Of a stretch of DNA of 51,953 nt, positions 14,723 to 23,896 are shown in pieces. The position numbers and the translations under genes were made by a program. Source of the DNA: an uncultured Paraprevotella sp. (lineage in GTDB: Bacteria > Bacteroidota > Bacteroidia > Bacteroidales > Bacteroidaceae); NCBI GenBank assembly GCA_944321565.1, contig CALULT010000015.1, positions 1-51,953 on the forward strand, given 5' to 3'. Each line of letters opens with the position of its first letter. Position 1 is the stretch's first letter. The notes beneath the pieces were generated by a model. It was not told the origin of the DNA, searched no databases, and worked only from the letters and a program-made list of their open reading frames with translations.

Positions 14723-16054
14723 TTAAAACACAATCATTGACTTTTCCTCATCGCCTTTTCCGGACGGCGCTTCGCCCACTGTCTTCTCCGCCCCGGAAGT
14801 CTTTCCCTTTATGGCTGCCAGGACTTCTTTGCTGCGCTTATAAGTGGGCGTATTCTCCACTTCGGAAATCACATCGTCATTGTCCAAGTCGTCTTCCCCG
14901 AACACATAAAGATGATGGGGGCGTTTGATGACTCCCTGCTTCATGTCGTGCGCGTAAAACTCAATGCGGCGATTGGCCTTCTTCAGGGCATTTTCTTCCT
15001 TTTGCGCCCGCTTTTCCTCGTCCTCTTCTTCGTTCTTGGCATCCATGCCCGGCACGTTTTTCAGGCCAAAGCCTGTAGCCAGCACCGTGATTTTGACTTT
15101 CTGCCCCAATTCCGCATCCGTGGCCAATCCGAACTTCGTTTCCACGTCATCACCGAACTTGCTCATGAATTCGTGTACCTCGTTCATTTCCTCCATGGTC
15201 AGCTGCGCGCTCTCTTCTTCCTTGCAGAAAGAAATGTTGAGCAAGACTTTCTTCGACTTGAAGATGTCGTTGTTGTTCAACAACGGGGAGTTCAGGGCGT
15301 CTTCTATGGCCTGCCTTACACGGCCTTCACCTTCACCGTATCCCGTACTCATGATAGCCACACCGCCATCTTTCAGCACAGTGGTCACATCCTGGAAGTC
15401 CAAGTTGACGATGCCATGCACCGTGATAATCTCGGCAATGCTCTTTGCGGCTACCGAAAGGGTGTCGTCGGCCTTGGCAAAGGCATTCAACACGGTCAGT
15501 TCGTTGAAAATCTCGCGCAGGCGTTCGTTGTTGATGACCAACAAGGCATCCACATGCTTGGAGATTTCCTCCACCCCGTCCAATGCCTGGTCTATCTTTT
15601 TCAACCCCTCGAAACGGAACGGTATGGTCACGATGCCCACAGTCAGGATACCCATCTCCTTCGCACATTGCGCAATGACAGGTGCCGCACCGGTGCCGGT
15701 TCCTCCGCCCATACCGGCCGTGATAAACACCATGCGCGTCCCGTCCTGCAACTGCTCCTTGATGGCATCCAGGCTTTCCAAAGCCGCCTGACGGCCACGT
15801 TCCGGACGGTTTCCGGCACCCAAGCCGTCTTTTCCCAACTGCAAATGGGTAGGAATCGGGGAATCTTTCAGGGCCTGGCTGTCCGTATTGCACAACATGA
15901 ACGTCACATTGTGGATACCCTCCTTATACATGTGGTTGACGGCATTGCCTCCTCCTCCGCCCACACCGATTACCTTTATATATATTTCCGGATTTGCCTT
16001 AGGCATATTAAACCGGATGCCGTTATCTTCTTGCGTCATATTTTCCTGTTCCAT
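14723..16054 (-). CDS. ftsZ: Cell division protein FtsZ
   Basis: The 443-residue tubulin homologue polymerises with GTP into the septal ring. The nucleotide site is complete: GVGGGGGNAVNHM (about 30-42), the signature GMGGGTGTGAAP (114-125) and NNERL near the T6/T7 region. The GTPase core ends near residue 335; a long charged linker and a Bacteroidetes-type tail follow, with ENTPTYKRS near residue 400 and a final MIVF. ATG 16054 is directly next to the ftsA stop. FtsA, FtsQ and wall-synthesis genes are upstream in order; yqeY is downstream. Confidence 0.97.
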   Translation of the reverse strand: MEQENMTQEDNGIRFNMPKANPEIYIKVIGVGGGGGNAVNHMYKEGIHNVTFMLCNTDSQALKDSPIPTHLQLGKDGLGAGNRPERGRQAALESLDAIKEQLQDGTRMVFITAGMGGGTGTGAAPVIAQCAKEMGILTVGIVTIPFRFEGLKKIDQALDGVEEISKHVDALLVINNERLREIFNELTVLNAFAKADDTLSVAAKSIAEIITVHGIVNLDFQDVTTVLKDGGVAIMSTGYGEGEGRVRQAIEDALNSPLLNNNDIFKSKKVLLNISFCKEEESAQLTMEEMNEVHEFMSKFGDDVETKFGLATDAELGQKVKITVLATGFGLKNVPGMDAKNEEEDEEKRAQKEENALKKANRRIEFYAHDMKQGVIKRPHHLYVFGEDDLDNDDVISEVENTPTYKRSKEVLAAIKGKTSGAEKTVGEAPSGKGDEEKSMIVF

Positions 16055-17419
16055 TTATTCTTCCGTTATGGTTTTCGTCACTTTCTCAAGCCATTCCTTG
16101 ATTCTGCTTTTCTTGCGGGGTTTTGGCTTCTCTTCGTGTTCTTCCCTTTCCTTATCTCCCCCTTGCGACTCATCAACTCTTGCCTTGTCACCTCCGGCCG
16201 GCACATTACCCGGCTCTTGGCCTGCAGGTTCTTCCGTTTCGGGTTCCACGGCCACGCACTGTTTCGATGAAGTGCAATCACGGTTTCCGGCGTTTAATAA
16301 CGACAACAGCACGTTCAGCGAGCCGTCCCTTGTAATCGTGTCTGCAAACGCCGTATGCAAATCCAAGGGCACCACCCGCACGAAGCGCATCTTCTCAGCC
16401 TTAAGCTTGGCCGAAATAGCTTGGTCTATATGTTGCACGTTAGCCGCCGCACCCGACACCACGACACCCGCCAACAGCTTATCCTGAAAACCACTGTTAC
16501 GGATTTGGGCAGCCACGTTACTCAAAATCTCTTCTTCGCGGGCTTCCACGATTTCCACCAACACACGCTCCTCAATGGTGCGCCCGTTATTGGTCAGCAC
16601 ATTCTTCGTCAAGTCTTCCGCCCCCGCCTCGGAATAAGCCGATCCATATTTCAGTTTCAACTTTTCGGCCTCATCATCCTCCACTTGTTGGCTACAGATA
16701 TCTTGCGTGATGCTCTGCCCGCCCAAAGGAATCACGGCCAAATGCCTCAACAGGTTGCTCTTATAGACAGCTACGGTCGTCGTACCATAGCCAAAGTCCA
16801 CAAGGACACATCCCGAACGGCGTTCCATGTCGGTCAACACACAGTCGGCCAATGCCATCGGAGCGATGAATATGCCTGCCACTTCCAATCCGCAAGCTTC
16901 CACACACTGGAGGATATATTCCTTTACTTCCGTCCGGGCGATAATGTTCAGGAACGTGCCTTCAATCTGGCTTCCCAACACACCCACGGGTTCTGTGGTC
17001 ACATCTAATCCCACACGGTATTCCTGCGGCACCACGTCCAATATCTCGTATCCAGGATAAGCGGTTCCCATGTTCGACTTCAGAAGGGATTCCACGATTT
17101 CCTGCGAAATAACCGTTTTGGTGGCAAACTGACGACCCACCGTGTTCTTCCGGCTCTGCAACGACTGTCCTCCGATGCCCACAAACACACGGTCCACCTG
17201 CAAGTCCAATGCCGCCTCCATTTTTTCGATGATTCCCTTCAGGCACACCACCATTTTGTCTATGTTATACACCTTGCCCTTGCGGATGCAATTCCGGGCG
17301 TCTGCTTGCTCCACATCCAGCACCTGGACGCTGCCGTCCGTATTCTTGTATCCGGCTACGCCCCTTATCTTGGACGAACCGAACTCTATCGCCACGATGA
17401 TTTCTTTTTCCACAGCCAT
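16055..17419 (-). CDS. ftsA: Cell division protein FtsA
   Basis: This actin-like ATPase tethers FtsZ to the membrane. The phosphate-1 motif IVAIEFGSSKI is at the start and VDFGYGTTTVAVY is the second nucleotide motif. ATG 17419 (MAVEKEIIVAIEF) starts one base after the ftsQ stop and gives 454 residues. An upstream ATG at 17458 would overlap ftsQ by 38 bp and is not favoured. The C-terminus has a long charged linker (about 380-430) and ends in an amphipathic helix (RIKEWLEKVTKTITEE) that fits the membrane-targeting sequence. The gene order ftsQ-ftsA-ftsZ is the usual one. Confidence 0.95.
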   Translation of the reverse strand: MAVEKEIIVAIEFGSSKIRGVAGYKNTDGSVQVLDVEQADARNCIRKGKVYNIDKMVVCLKGIIEKMEAALDLQVDRVFVGIGGQSLQSRKNTVGRQFATKTVISQEIVESLLKSNMGTAYPGYEILDVVPQEYRVGLDVTTEPVGVLGSQIEGTFLNIIARTEVKEYILQCVEACGLEVAGIFIAPMALADCVLTDMERRSGCVLVDFGYGTTTVAVYKSNLLRHLAVIPLGGQSITQDICSQQVEDDEAEKLKLKYGSAYSEAGAEDLTKNVLTNNGRTIEERVLVEIVEAREEEILSNVAAQIRNSGFQDKLLAGVVVSGAAANVQHIDQAISAKLKAEKMRFVRVVPLDLHTAFADTITRDGSLNVLLSLLNAGNRDCTSSKQCVAVEPETEEPAGQEPGNVPAGGDKARVDESQGGDKEREEHEEKPKPRKKSRIKEWLEKVTKTITEE

Positions 17420-17420
17420 A

Positions 17421-18158
17421 TCATTTCTTGTTTTTCTTGCAAATAATTTGATTGTCATACTCCAGGCATATTGTGGAATACTTATTCCATCCCACCTTGT
17501 TCAGCCCTTCGGTATAAAACAGCTTCATCCGTTTGAGTTTGTCCTCCACATTCGTAGGCTCTCCCAACAAAATAATGTGTTCGCCCACCCGCGGCACCAA
17601 CTCCACCTTGCCATCTTCCGCCACGTGGATTTGCTGAATCTGATGACTCCAAAAAGGATTGTCCTGGATGAACCGCCCCAATCGCAACAGGTTTTTACGG
17701 GCATATTGCGGCGTGATGTGTCCCGTAGCTACCACCAAGTCGGCATAATATGAAGACTTGGGCATCTGCTTGCCCGAACGGTCAATATAGTAATTGCTTC
17801 CGTCTGATGCCATGACATGCAACACCGGCAGGCGTTGGCTGACGTGTACACACACCTTGCCACCCGGTGTCTTATAGGCCGTTGCTTCCTTGATATACGG
17901 ATTCTTGCGCAACACATTTTCAATCTGAGCCAAGCTCACGTCGCCCATCCGCCGTCCTGTCGGGTCGCACTTCTTGCTTTCCAACAGCCGGATGACCTCG
18001 CCCGAACGTATAAATCCCGTCTGCAGGCTGTCTTCCACCACGACTTCCACTCCGCTACACCTCTCCTCGTCCTTCGACGGGTTCAGCACCGTGACGGCAG
18101 CCACAAGATAGCATCCCAGGCAGAGCAACAACACTATGACACCTATTTTCTTTATCAT
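17421..18158 (-). CDS. ftsQ: Cell division protein FtsQ
   Basis: The 245-residue single-pass membrane protein has a short cytoplasmic N-terminus, a membrane segment (IGVIVLLLCLGCYLVAAVTV, 5-24) and a periplasmic POTRA-like and beta domain (VVVEDSL, RKNPYIKEATAYKTPGG). It links the Z-ring to septal synthesis. Its ATG overlaps the murC stop (ATGA), and ftsA starts right after its stop. Sequence conservation in this family is low, so position in the cluster carries much of the assignment. Confidence 0.9.
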   Translation of the reverse strand: MIKKIGVIVLLLCLGCYLVAAVTVLNPSKDEERCSGVEVVVEDSLQTGFIRSGEVIRLLESKKCDPTGRRMGDVSLAQIENVLRKNPYIKEATAYKTPGGKVCVHVSQRLPVLHVMASDGSNYYIDRSGKQMPKSSYYADLVVATGHITPQYARKNLLRLGRFIQDNPFWSHQIQQIHVAEDGKVELVPRVGEHIILLGEPTNVEDKLKRMKLFYTEGLNKVGWNKYSTICLEYDNQIICKKNKK

Positions 18159-19531
18159 CTCGTTTTCAGTATTTCCGTAATTTGAGGAGCATAAGCTTCA
18201 ATGTCACCAGCCCCCAACAGGATAAACACATCCGCCTCCGAACGGCGTACCATGCCAGGCACGTCTTCCTTTTGGCACAACACCTTTTGCACCGAAGGCG
18301 CAAGATTGTCGTATATCAGGCGGCTCGTCACGCCCGGAATAGGTTCTTCGCGCGCAGGATAGATATCCGTCAACACCACCTCGTCCGCCAACGAAAGACT
18401 TTCGGCAAACTCCTTGTAGAAATCCCTCGTGCGGGTGTAAAGATGGGGCTGGAATATCGCCATGATGCGCTTGCCACGGTACAGTTCGCGCACCGACAGG
18501 ATGCTTTGGCGTATCTCTGCCGGATGGTGGGCATAATCCGTAAGGAAAACGGCCTCTTCGCTCTTCAGTTGGAAGTCGAAGCGCCTATCCACACCTCGGA
18601 ACGAGGCCATTCCCCGTCGTATCTCATCGGACGTCGCACCCGCAATCTGCGCCAAAGCCATGGCCGCGATGCCATTTTCGATGTTCACGCTCACCGGTAC
18701 GCCAAGCTGTATGCCGGAAATGTTTCCCATGGGCGACACGAAGTCAAAAGTGATTTCCCCGTCACCGATGCGGATATGCTCTGCATGGAAGTCACCATTG
18801 TCACGGCCATAAAGATAGACCGTCACACCTTCCTGCACGTCAGGCTGCATTTCCAATCCTTCGTGCAGGACCAAGTATCCCCCCGGACGAATCAGTGAAG
18901 AATATTTCCTGAAACTTTCCAAATAGGCCGCCTTCGACCCGTAAATGTCCAAATGGTCGGGGTCTGTGGCCGTGATGACCGACGCGTATGGAGTCAGCCA
19001 ATGGAATGAGCGGTCGAACTCATCGGCTTCGATGACCACATAGTCGCTCGAGGCAGAAAGGATGTAATTCGTCCCGTAGTTTTTGGAAATCCCACCCAAG
19101 AACGCGTTGCAGTCCAAGTGGCTTTCATGCAAGAGGTGCGCCGCCATTGTGGAAGTTGTCGTTTTTCCGTGGGTTCCCGCCACGCAAAGTCCCTTGTGTG
19201 CCCGCGTCAAAACACCCAACACCTGTGCCCGCTTTTCCACCTCGAAACCGTTTTCCTTAAAGAACACCAGTTCCCTATGCTCTGCCGGGATGGCAGGCGT
19301 ATAAACCACCAGGCAACCGCCCTTGTCCTTACATTCCGCAGGAACCTGTTCCACAGATTCCTCGTAATGAATGTGTGCCCCTTCCGTCTCCAAATGGCGG
19401 GTGAGGTCGGAAGGCGTCCGGTCGTAACCGGCCACAAACACACCTTTATGCAAGAAATAGCGGGCAATCGCACTCATGCCAATACCCCCTATCCCGATGA
19501 AATATACGGATTTAATATTTTGGATTTCCAT
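18155..19531 (-). CDS. murC: UDP-N-acetylmuramate--L-alanine ligase
   Basis: The 458-residue Mur ligase adds L-Ala to UDP-MurNAc with ATP in the cytoplasm. The Rossmann motif GIGGIGMSAIARYF is at the N-terminus, the ATP loop GTHGKTTT at 119-126, and EADEFDRSFHWL and DYAHHPAEI are further family motifs. Full length. The stop overlaps the ftsQ start by 4 bp, and murG ends 3 bp upstream, so murG-murC-ftsQ-ftsA-ftsZ form a tightly packed block. Confidence 0.97.
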   Translation of the reverse strand: MEIQNIKSVYFIGIGGIGMSAIARYFLHKGVFVAGYDRTPSDLTRHLETEGAHIHYEESVEQVPAECKDKGGCLVVYTPAIPAEHRELVFFKENGFEVEKRAQVLGVLTRAHKGLCVAGTHGKTTTSTMAAHLLHESHLDCNAFLGGISKNYGTNYILSASSDYVVIEADEFDRSFHWLTPYASVITATDPDHLDIYGSKAAYLESFRKYSSLIRPGGYLVLHEGLEMQPDVQEGVTVYLYGRDNGDFHAEHIRIGDGEITFDFVSPMGNISGIQLGVPVSVNIENGIAAMALAQIAGATSDEIRRGMASFRGVDRRFDFQLKSEEAVFLTDYAHHPAEIRQSILSVRELYRGKRIMAIFQPHLYTRTRDFYKEFAESLSLADEVVLTDIYPAREEPIPGVTSRLIYDNLAPSVQKVLCQKEDVPGMVRRSEADVFILLGAGDIEAYAPQITEILKTR

Positions 19532-19534
19532 TCC

Positions 19535-20662
19535 TTACTTTTTCCTTTCCCTATAAGTTTCGGCCAAACGGCAAACTTCCTCCGCAATGCGGTCGGCAGC
19601 ATCCGCAAAAGCCAATTTCCGGATATGTTGTGACAACGTGGCCAAGCGGTTTTCATCCTTCACGGCCTGCAAGGCCAGCGGAACCAATTTGTCCACCGCC
19701 TCCGCATCCTTCACATAAAGTGCGGCATCCTTGTCCACCAATGCCAAGGCGTTCTTTGTCTGATGGTCTTCCGCCACATTAGGAGAAGGCACCAATATCA
19801 CAGGCTTACCCAACAAGCAAAGTTCAGAGATGCTGCTGGCACCCGCCCTCGAAATCACGAGGTCGGCTGCCGCATACGCCTCTTCCATCTTCGCGATGAA
19901 ATCCGTCACGAAGAGGTTCGCCGGCTTGCCTTCCAGCTTCAACGTCTCCTGGATACCGGCATAATAATATCCGCCTGTCTGCCAAATGAACTGCACATCG
20001 GAAGCCGCAATCGTTTTCAGGCTCTCCAACATACTTTCGTTCAACGTCCGCGCCCCCAAGCTTCCCCCGATGAGCAACACGGTCTTCCGTCCCGGCAACA
20101 AGCCGAAAGCGGCCAAAGCCTCATCATGGTTTTCCGCATGTTGCAACAACCCCTGGCGCACGGGATTCCCCGTCAACAGGATTTTATCCTTCGGGAAAAA
20201 ACGCTCCATGCCATCGTATGCCACACAAATCCGGTCGGCACCTTTGGCCAACAGCTTGTTGGTCACGCCGGCATACGAGTTTTGTTCCTGGATAAGCGTG
20301 GGAATACCTTCTGCCTGTGCCACGTTCAAGGTCGGGCCACTGGCATATCCGCCTACGCCCACCACGGCCATCGGCTTGAAATCACGGATGATTTTCCGGG
20401 CCATACGCCGGCTCTTCCAAATTTTGAAAAGCACAGCCACATTCTTCAACAAATGTTTCCGGTCGAACCCGCAGATAGGCAACCCCTTAATGGGATAACC
20501 TGCCGCTGGCACCCGCTTCATTTCCATCCGTCCTTCAGCGCCAACAAACAGGATATCGGCCTCCGGATGCCTCTTTTTGATAGCATTCGCAATGGACACG
20601 GCCGGGAAAATATGTCCGCCCGTGCCTCCTCCGCTCACGATAATTCTAAGCTCTTCTTTCAT
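19535..20662 (-). CDS. murG: UDP-GlcNAc:undecaprenyl-PP-MurNAc-pentapeptide GlcNAc transferase
   Basis: The 375-residue GT28 enzyme makes lipid II from lipid I at the inner face of the membrane. The N-terminal loop GGGTGGHIFPA is at residues 11-21, and the UDP-GlcNAc site motifs RAGASSISEL and PSPNVAEDHQTKNA are in the C-terminal half. ATG 20662 is used; an in-frame TTG at 20683 would coincide with a promoter-like box. Unlike its neighbours, murG does not abut the gene before it: 629 bp separate it from ftsW, with a 214-bp repeat element in that gap. Confidence 0.96.
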   Translation of the reverse strand: MKEELRIIVSGGGTGGHIFPAVSIANAIKKRHPEADILFVGAEGRMEMKRVPAAGYPIKGLPICGFDRKHLLKNVAVLFKIWKSRRMARKIIRDFKPMAVVGVGGYASGPTLNVAQAEGIPTLIQEQNSYAGVTNKLLAKGADRICVAYDGMERFFPKDKILLTGNPVRQGLLQHAENHDEALAAFGLLPGRKTVLLIGGSLGARTLNESMLESLKTIAASDVQFIWQTGGYYYAGIQETLKLEGKPANLFVTDFIAKMEEAYAAADLVISRAGASSISELCLLGKPVILVPSPNVAEDHQTKNALALVDKDAALYVKDAEAVDKLVPLALQAVKDENRLATLSQHIRKLAFADAADRIAEEVCRLAETYRERKK

Positions 20663-20680
20663 GAGGCTTGATTTTATCAG

Positions 20681-20688
20681 CAAAAATA
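20681..20688 (-). promoter_or_regulatory. Possible internal promoter for the murG-ftsZ block
   Basis: On the minus strand TATTTTTG (TAnnTTTG) lies 18 bp before the murG ATG. It would let the downstream half of the cluster be transcribed despite the inserted element. Confidence 0.5.
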
Positions 20689-20896
20689 GTAATAAAATCG
20701 GGATTTAGACACTTTTTTCTCCTCTATTTTACTAAGAGCAATAAAGAACTATTACATTTCGAAAACTTTTCGCACCGCAAAACTACAGACAAACGACAAA
20801 AAGAATCCACGGATATTGCATCGAACTGCCCCGTATCCTTTCCCCAAAAACAATTCTTGTCCATAGAAAAACTTTATCCCAAAGGGGAGAAATCCA

Positions 20897-21110
20897 GAAT
20901 CAGTCCGGAAAGCCGGTTGCATCGGCATGTCTTATCATTGGGGAAACCAGGTCATATAGCTTACTTGGTTGTACGATTATAAATCGTCCGCCTGTACGAT
21001 TATGAATCGTCACGCAGTACGATTATAAATCGTGCAAGGAAGTCAGTGATATGCACCGGGGCATAAAGCCCCCTGCATCGTTTCCCGAAACCGGTTTTCC
21101 AGACTAATCC
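20897..21110. repeat. 214-bp intergenic element, copy A2, inside the division cluster
   Basis: Same length and design as A1 (790-1003). Ends: GAATCAGTCCGGAAAGCCGG at left and, reversed, GGATTAGTCTGGAAAACCGG at right. Palindromes ACGATT-NNN-AATCGT sit at 20973-20987, 20996-21010 and 21019-21033, again at a 23-bp period. Arms are identical in all six palindromes of the two copies, while the three central bases vary (AGT, ATA, ATG). It has no coding capacity. Confidence 0.82.
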
Positions 21111-21291
21111 AGAAATCCCCTATCCCTAATCAGGGGATACCGTTTTTCGCCGCAAACAACAAAAAATTGTGAACCGACAGGACTTTATCAAGGAAAAACT
21201 CCCTGAAGTCCTATTGTCCACTCTCCCGTACAAACAAATGCCATTAAAACGCGACACACCGCGCCCCTACTGCAAATGAATGGAATTTGAA

Positions 21292-22542
21292 TTACTCAAA
21301 AGCTTCCGCCATTTGCTCTGAGTTTTCGTTCTCTGCTTCCACTTTGTCCGCCTCGCCAGACCGCTTCTTTTTGGCCGACCGGCTCACGCTCAAAATTATT
21401 CCCAAATATACACAATTGATGACCGTCGAAGTTCCTCCTTTGCTAATTAAAGGCAAAGGCTGCCCCGTCACGGGAAAGACCCCCACGGCCACGGCCATAT
21501 TGATAAGTGCCTGGGTGACCAACATCAATGAAAGCCCCATGACCAAAAAAGCCGGGAAATTGCGCTCGCATCGGCTGGCAATACGCGCAGACCGGAATAG
21601 CAACACGATGTAGAGGAACATCACGAAAGCACCTCCGGCCAATCCTAGTTCCTCTATCACAATGGCATAGATGAAATCGGAAAACGATTGTGGAAGGAAA
21701 TCGCGTTCCACGGAATTTCCGGGGCCTTTTCCCACCACATTGCAAGTGGCGATGGCTATCTTGGCATGAGTCACCTGCGGATTTGCAGAAATGTTGTATT
21801 CTGCCGGATCGTCAGGTGCCGGGCCATGGTCGCGCACACGGTCGGCCCACGTGGGCACACGATGCAACAAAGGCAACTCACCGACAGTCTTCAAAGTGGA
21901 TGAAGGGGCATAGGCCAGGAATACGAATAATGCCGCACCTGCCACGGTCAACCCTCCCAAAAGGGAGCCCAACTGTTTCCAAGGCACACCGCCTACGAAC
22001 ATCATAATCAGCACGACTAAAAATGTCATAGCTGCCGTGGAGAAATTTTCGGGGACAATCAGTCCGCATATTAGCACCGCCATAATCATAATCCACTTGA
22101 ACGCCCGCCATTGGGCACCTTTTTCATCACGCATGCTGGCCAAAATCATAGCCACAGTCGTAATCAACACGCCCTTGGCAAGTTCAGAAGGTTGGAAACC
22201 CACTCCGGCCACTTCCAGCCACCGGCTGGCATTGTTCACCTTTTCCGTGAACATGGCGACAACCAAGAACACCACCGAGACCGGAATGCCCAACAATGGA
22301 ATGAGCTTGAAATAACGGCAGGGAATCTTGTGGATCAACAACGTGGCTATCACGCCAATCACGAAATAAGAGCCGTGCTGCAAGATGGGTTTCCAGTAAT
22401 ACCCCGTCTTGTAACTCATGTTGCTGGAAGCACTATACACCTCGATGATGGAAACTAAGCCAAGAAAGAACAAAATCATCCATATCACTTTGTCGCCCTC
22501 AAAAAGCTTCCACTTCCTTAATACTTTTGCTGCTGTGACCAT
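21292..22542 (-). CDS. ftsW: Septal peptidoglycan polymerase FtsW (SEDS family)
   Basis: The 416-residue polytopic membrane protein has about ten hydrophobic segments and the SEDS signatures GVGFQPSELAK, GKGPGNSVERDFLPQSFSDF and GQPLPLISKGG. It polymerises glycan strands from lipid II at the septum together with the class B PBP FtsI, encoded five genes upstream. The C-terminus ends in an acidic tail. It lies 15 bp after murD on the same strand, followed by the 629-bp gap before murG. Confidence 0.95.
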   Translation of the reverse strand: MVTAAKVLRKWKLFEGDKVIWMILFFLGLVSIIEVYSASSNMSYKTGYYWKPILQHGSYFVIGVIATLLIHKIPCRYFKLIPLLGIPVSVVFLVVAMFTEKVNNASRWLEVAGVGFQPSELAKGVLITTVAMILASMRDEKGAQWRAFKWIMIMAVLICGLIVPENFSTAAMTFLVVLIMMFVGGVPWKQLGSLLGGLTVAGAALFVFLAYAPSSTLKTVGELPLLHRVPTWADRVRDHGPAPDDPAEYNISANPQVTHAKIAIATCNVVGKGPGNSVERDFLPQSFSDFIYAIVIEELGLAGGAFVMFLYIVLLFRSARIASRCERNFPAFLVMGLSLMLVTQALINMAVAVGVFPVTGQPLPLISKGGTSTVINCVYLGIILSVSRSAKKKRSGEADKVEAENENSEQMAEAFE

Positions 22543-22557
22543 GCCGAAATTTCTTTT

Positions 22558-23892
22558 TTATAAAGCCCGGACGAGCGATTTGAACTGTTCGCCACGGTCT
22601 TCCATGTTCTTGAAAAGGTCAAAACTGGCACAACAAGGGCTCAACAACACCGTGTCGCCCGGCCGGGCCATCCGCACACAAGCCTCCACGCAGTCTTTCA
22701 TGCTGTGCGTGTCAGCCACAGGTATGCCGAAGCTGTCGAAAAATTCATGCAGCTTCTTGTTGTCGGCACCGAGATAAACCAGCCCCGCGCATTTCTGCCG
22801 CACCAAGTCGGCAATAGCCCGGTAGTCATTACCTTTATCTTTCCCACCGAGTATCAACACGACAGGAGTCTTCATGCTATCCAACGCATACCAGCAGGCA
22901 TCCACATTGGTGGCTTTGGAGTCGTTCACGAACTCCACACCACGCACATTGGCTACTTTCTCCAACCGATGCTCCACCCCCTTGAAGTCTCCCAATCCTT
23001 CGCGAATAATCTCGTCGGGCACACCGGCCAAACGCGCCACAATGCCTGCCGCCAAGGAATTATACAAATTGTGTTTGCCCGAAAGCGACAAGGCTTCCTC
23101 GGGCATACGGAACATCCCGTCCACGTCCAGCACATATTCCCCACCAGCCACATAACCAGCCATGCCATCCTCCTGCAAAATGGAGAAAGGGCACCGGCGG
23201 GCATGGATATCATATTTCCCCAACTCGCCCGCCACGATTGGATCGTCCGCCCAATAAACAAAAGCATCCCCCGCTTCCTGGTTCTGCAAGATACGCATTT
23301 TGGCATCTACATAATTCTGCATGCAGAAACCGTAGCGGTCCAAATGGTCGGGCGTGATGTTGAGCAACACACCGATATGTGCGCGGAACTTGTACATGTT
23401 ATCCAACTGGAAGCTGCTCAGCTCGATGACATACCAGTCGTAATCCTTCTCGGCCACCTGCAGGGCAAGGCTCTGCCCGATGTTTCCGGCCAGTCCCACA
23501 TTATAGCCCGCCTTCCGCAGGATATGGTATATCAAGGAGGTCGTCGTAGTCTTGCCGTTGCTCCCCGTGATGCAAATCATTTTGGCATCGGTGTAGCGTC
23601 CGGCAAATTCGATTTCCGAGATAATGGGAATGCCTGCTTCCCTGGCCTTCACCACCATCGGCGCGTCTTCGGGAATGCCCGGGCTCTTCACCACCTCGTC
23701 CGCAGCCAAGATTTTCGCTTCCGTGTGCCCGCCGTCCTCCCAGGCGACACCATAACGGTCGAGCATGTCCACATAACGGGGCTTGATTTTCCCGGCATCG
23801 GAAACAAACACCTCGAAACCTTTCTTCAGGGCCAGCACCGCAGCACCCACGCCGCTCTCCGCCGCCCCTAGAATCACCATTTTCTTCCCCAT
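22558..23892 (-). CDS. murD: UDP-N-acetylmuramoyl-L-alanine--D-glutamate ligase
   Basis: The 444-residue Mur ligase adds D-Glu to UDP-MurNAc-L-Ala. The N-terminal domain starts VILGAAESGVGAAVLA (6-21), the ATP loop GSNGKTTTT is at 110-118, and KSPGIP, ELSSFQLD and NDSKATN are typical MurD blocks. Length is normal. It lies 4 bp after mraY and 15 bp before ftsW. Confidence 0.97.
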   Translation of the reverse strand: MGKKMVILGAAESGVGAAVLALKKGFEVFVSDAGKIKPRYVDMLDRYGVAWEDGGHTEAKILAADEVVKSPGIPEDAPMVVKAREAGIPIISEIEFAGRYTDAKMICITGSNGKTTTTSLIYHILRKAGYNVGLAGNIGQSLALQVAEKDYDWYVIELSSFQLDNMYKFRAHIGVLLNITPDHLDRYGFCMQNYVDAKMRILQNQEAGDAFVYWADDPIVAGELGKYDIHARRCPFSILQEDGMAGYVAGGEYVLDVDGMFRMPEEALSLSGKHNLYNSLAAGIVARLAGVPDEIIREGLGDFKGVEHRLEKVANVRGVEFVNDSKATNVDACWYALDSMKTPVVLILGGKDKGNDYRAIADLVRQKCAGLVYLGADNKKLHEFFDSFGIPVADTHSMKDCVEACVRMARPGDTVLLSPCCASFDLFKNMEDRGEQFKSLVRAL

Positions 23893-23896
23893 AAAG

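Larger units (their letters stand above)
20663..21291. other. Gap within the division cluster between ftsW and murG
   Basis: This is by far the longest gap in an otherwise overlapping or closely spaced cluster. It holds the 214-bp element A2 (20897-21110), a CCCCTAT...AGGGG palindromic part just beyond it and a possible murG promoter. No gene is supported in either strand; bases 21125-21291 show nothing I recognise. Confidence 0.7.

Noticed and set aside
14912-16270. 452-codon plus-strand open frame opposite ftsZ/ftsA
   Set aside because: It lies entirely antisense to ftsZ and ftsA and has no recognisable features.
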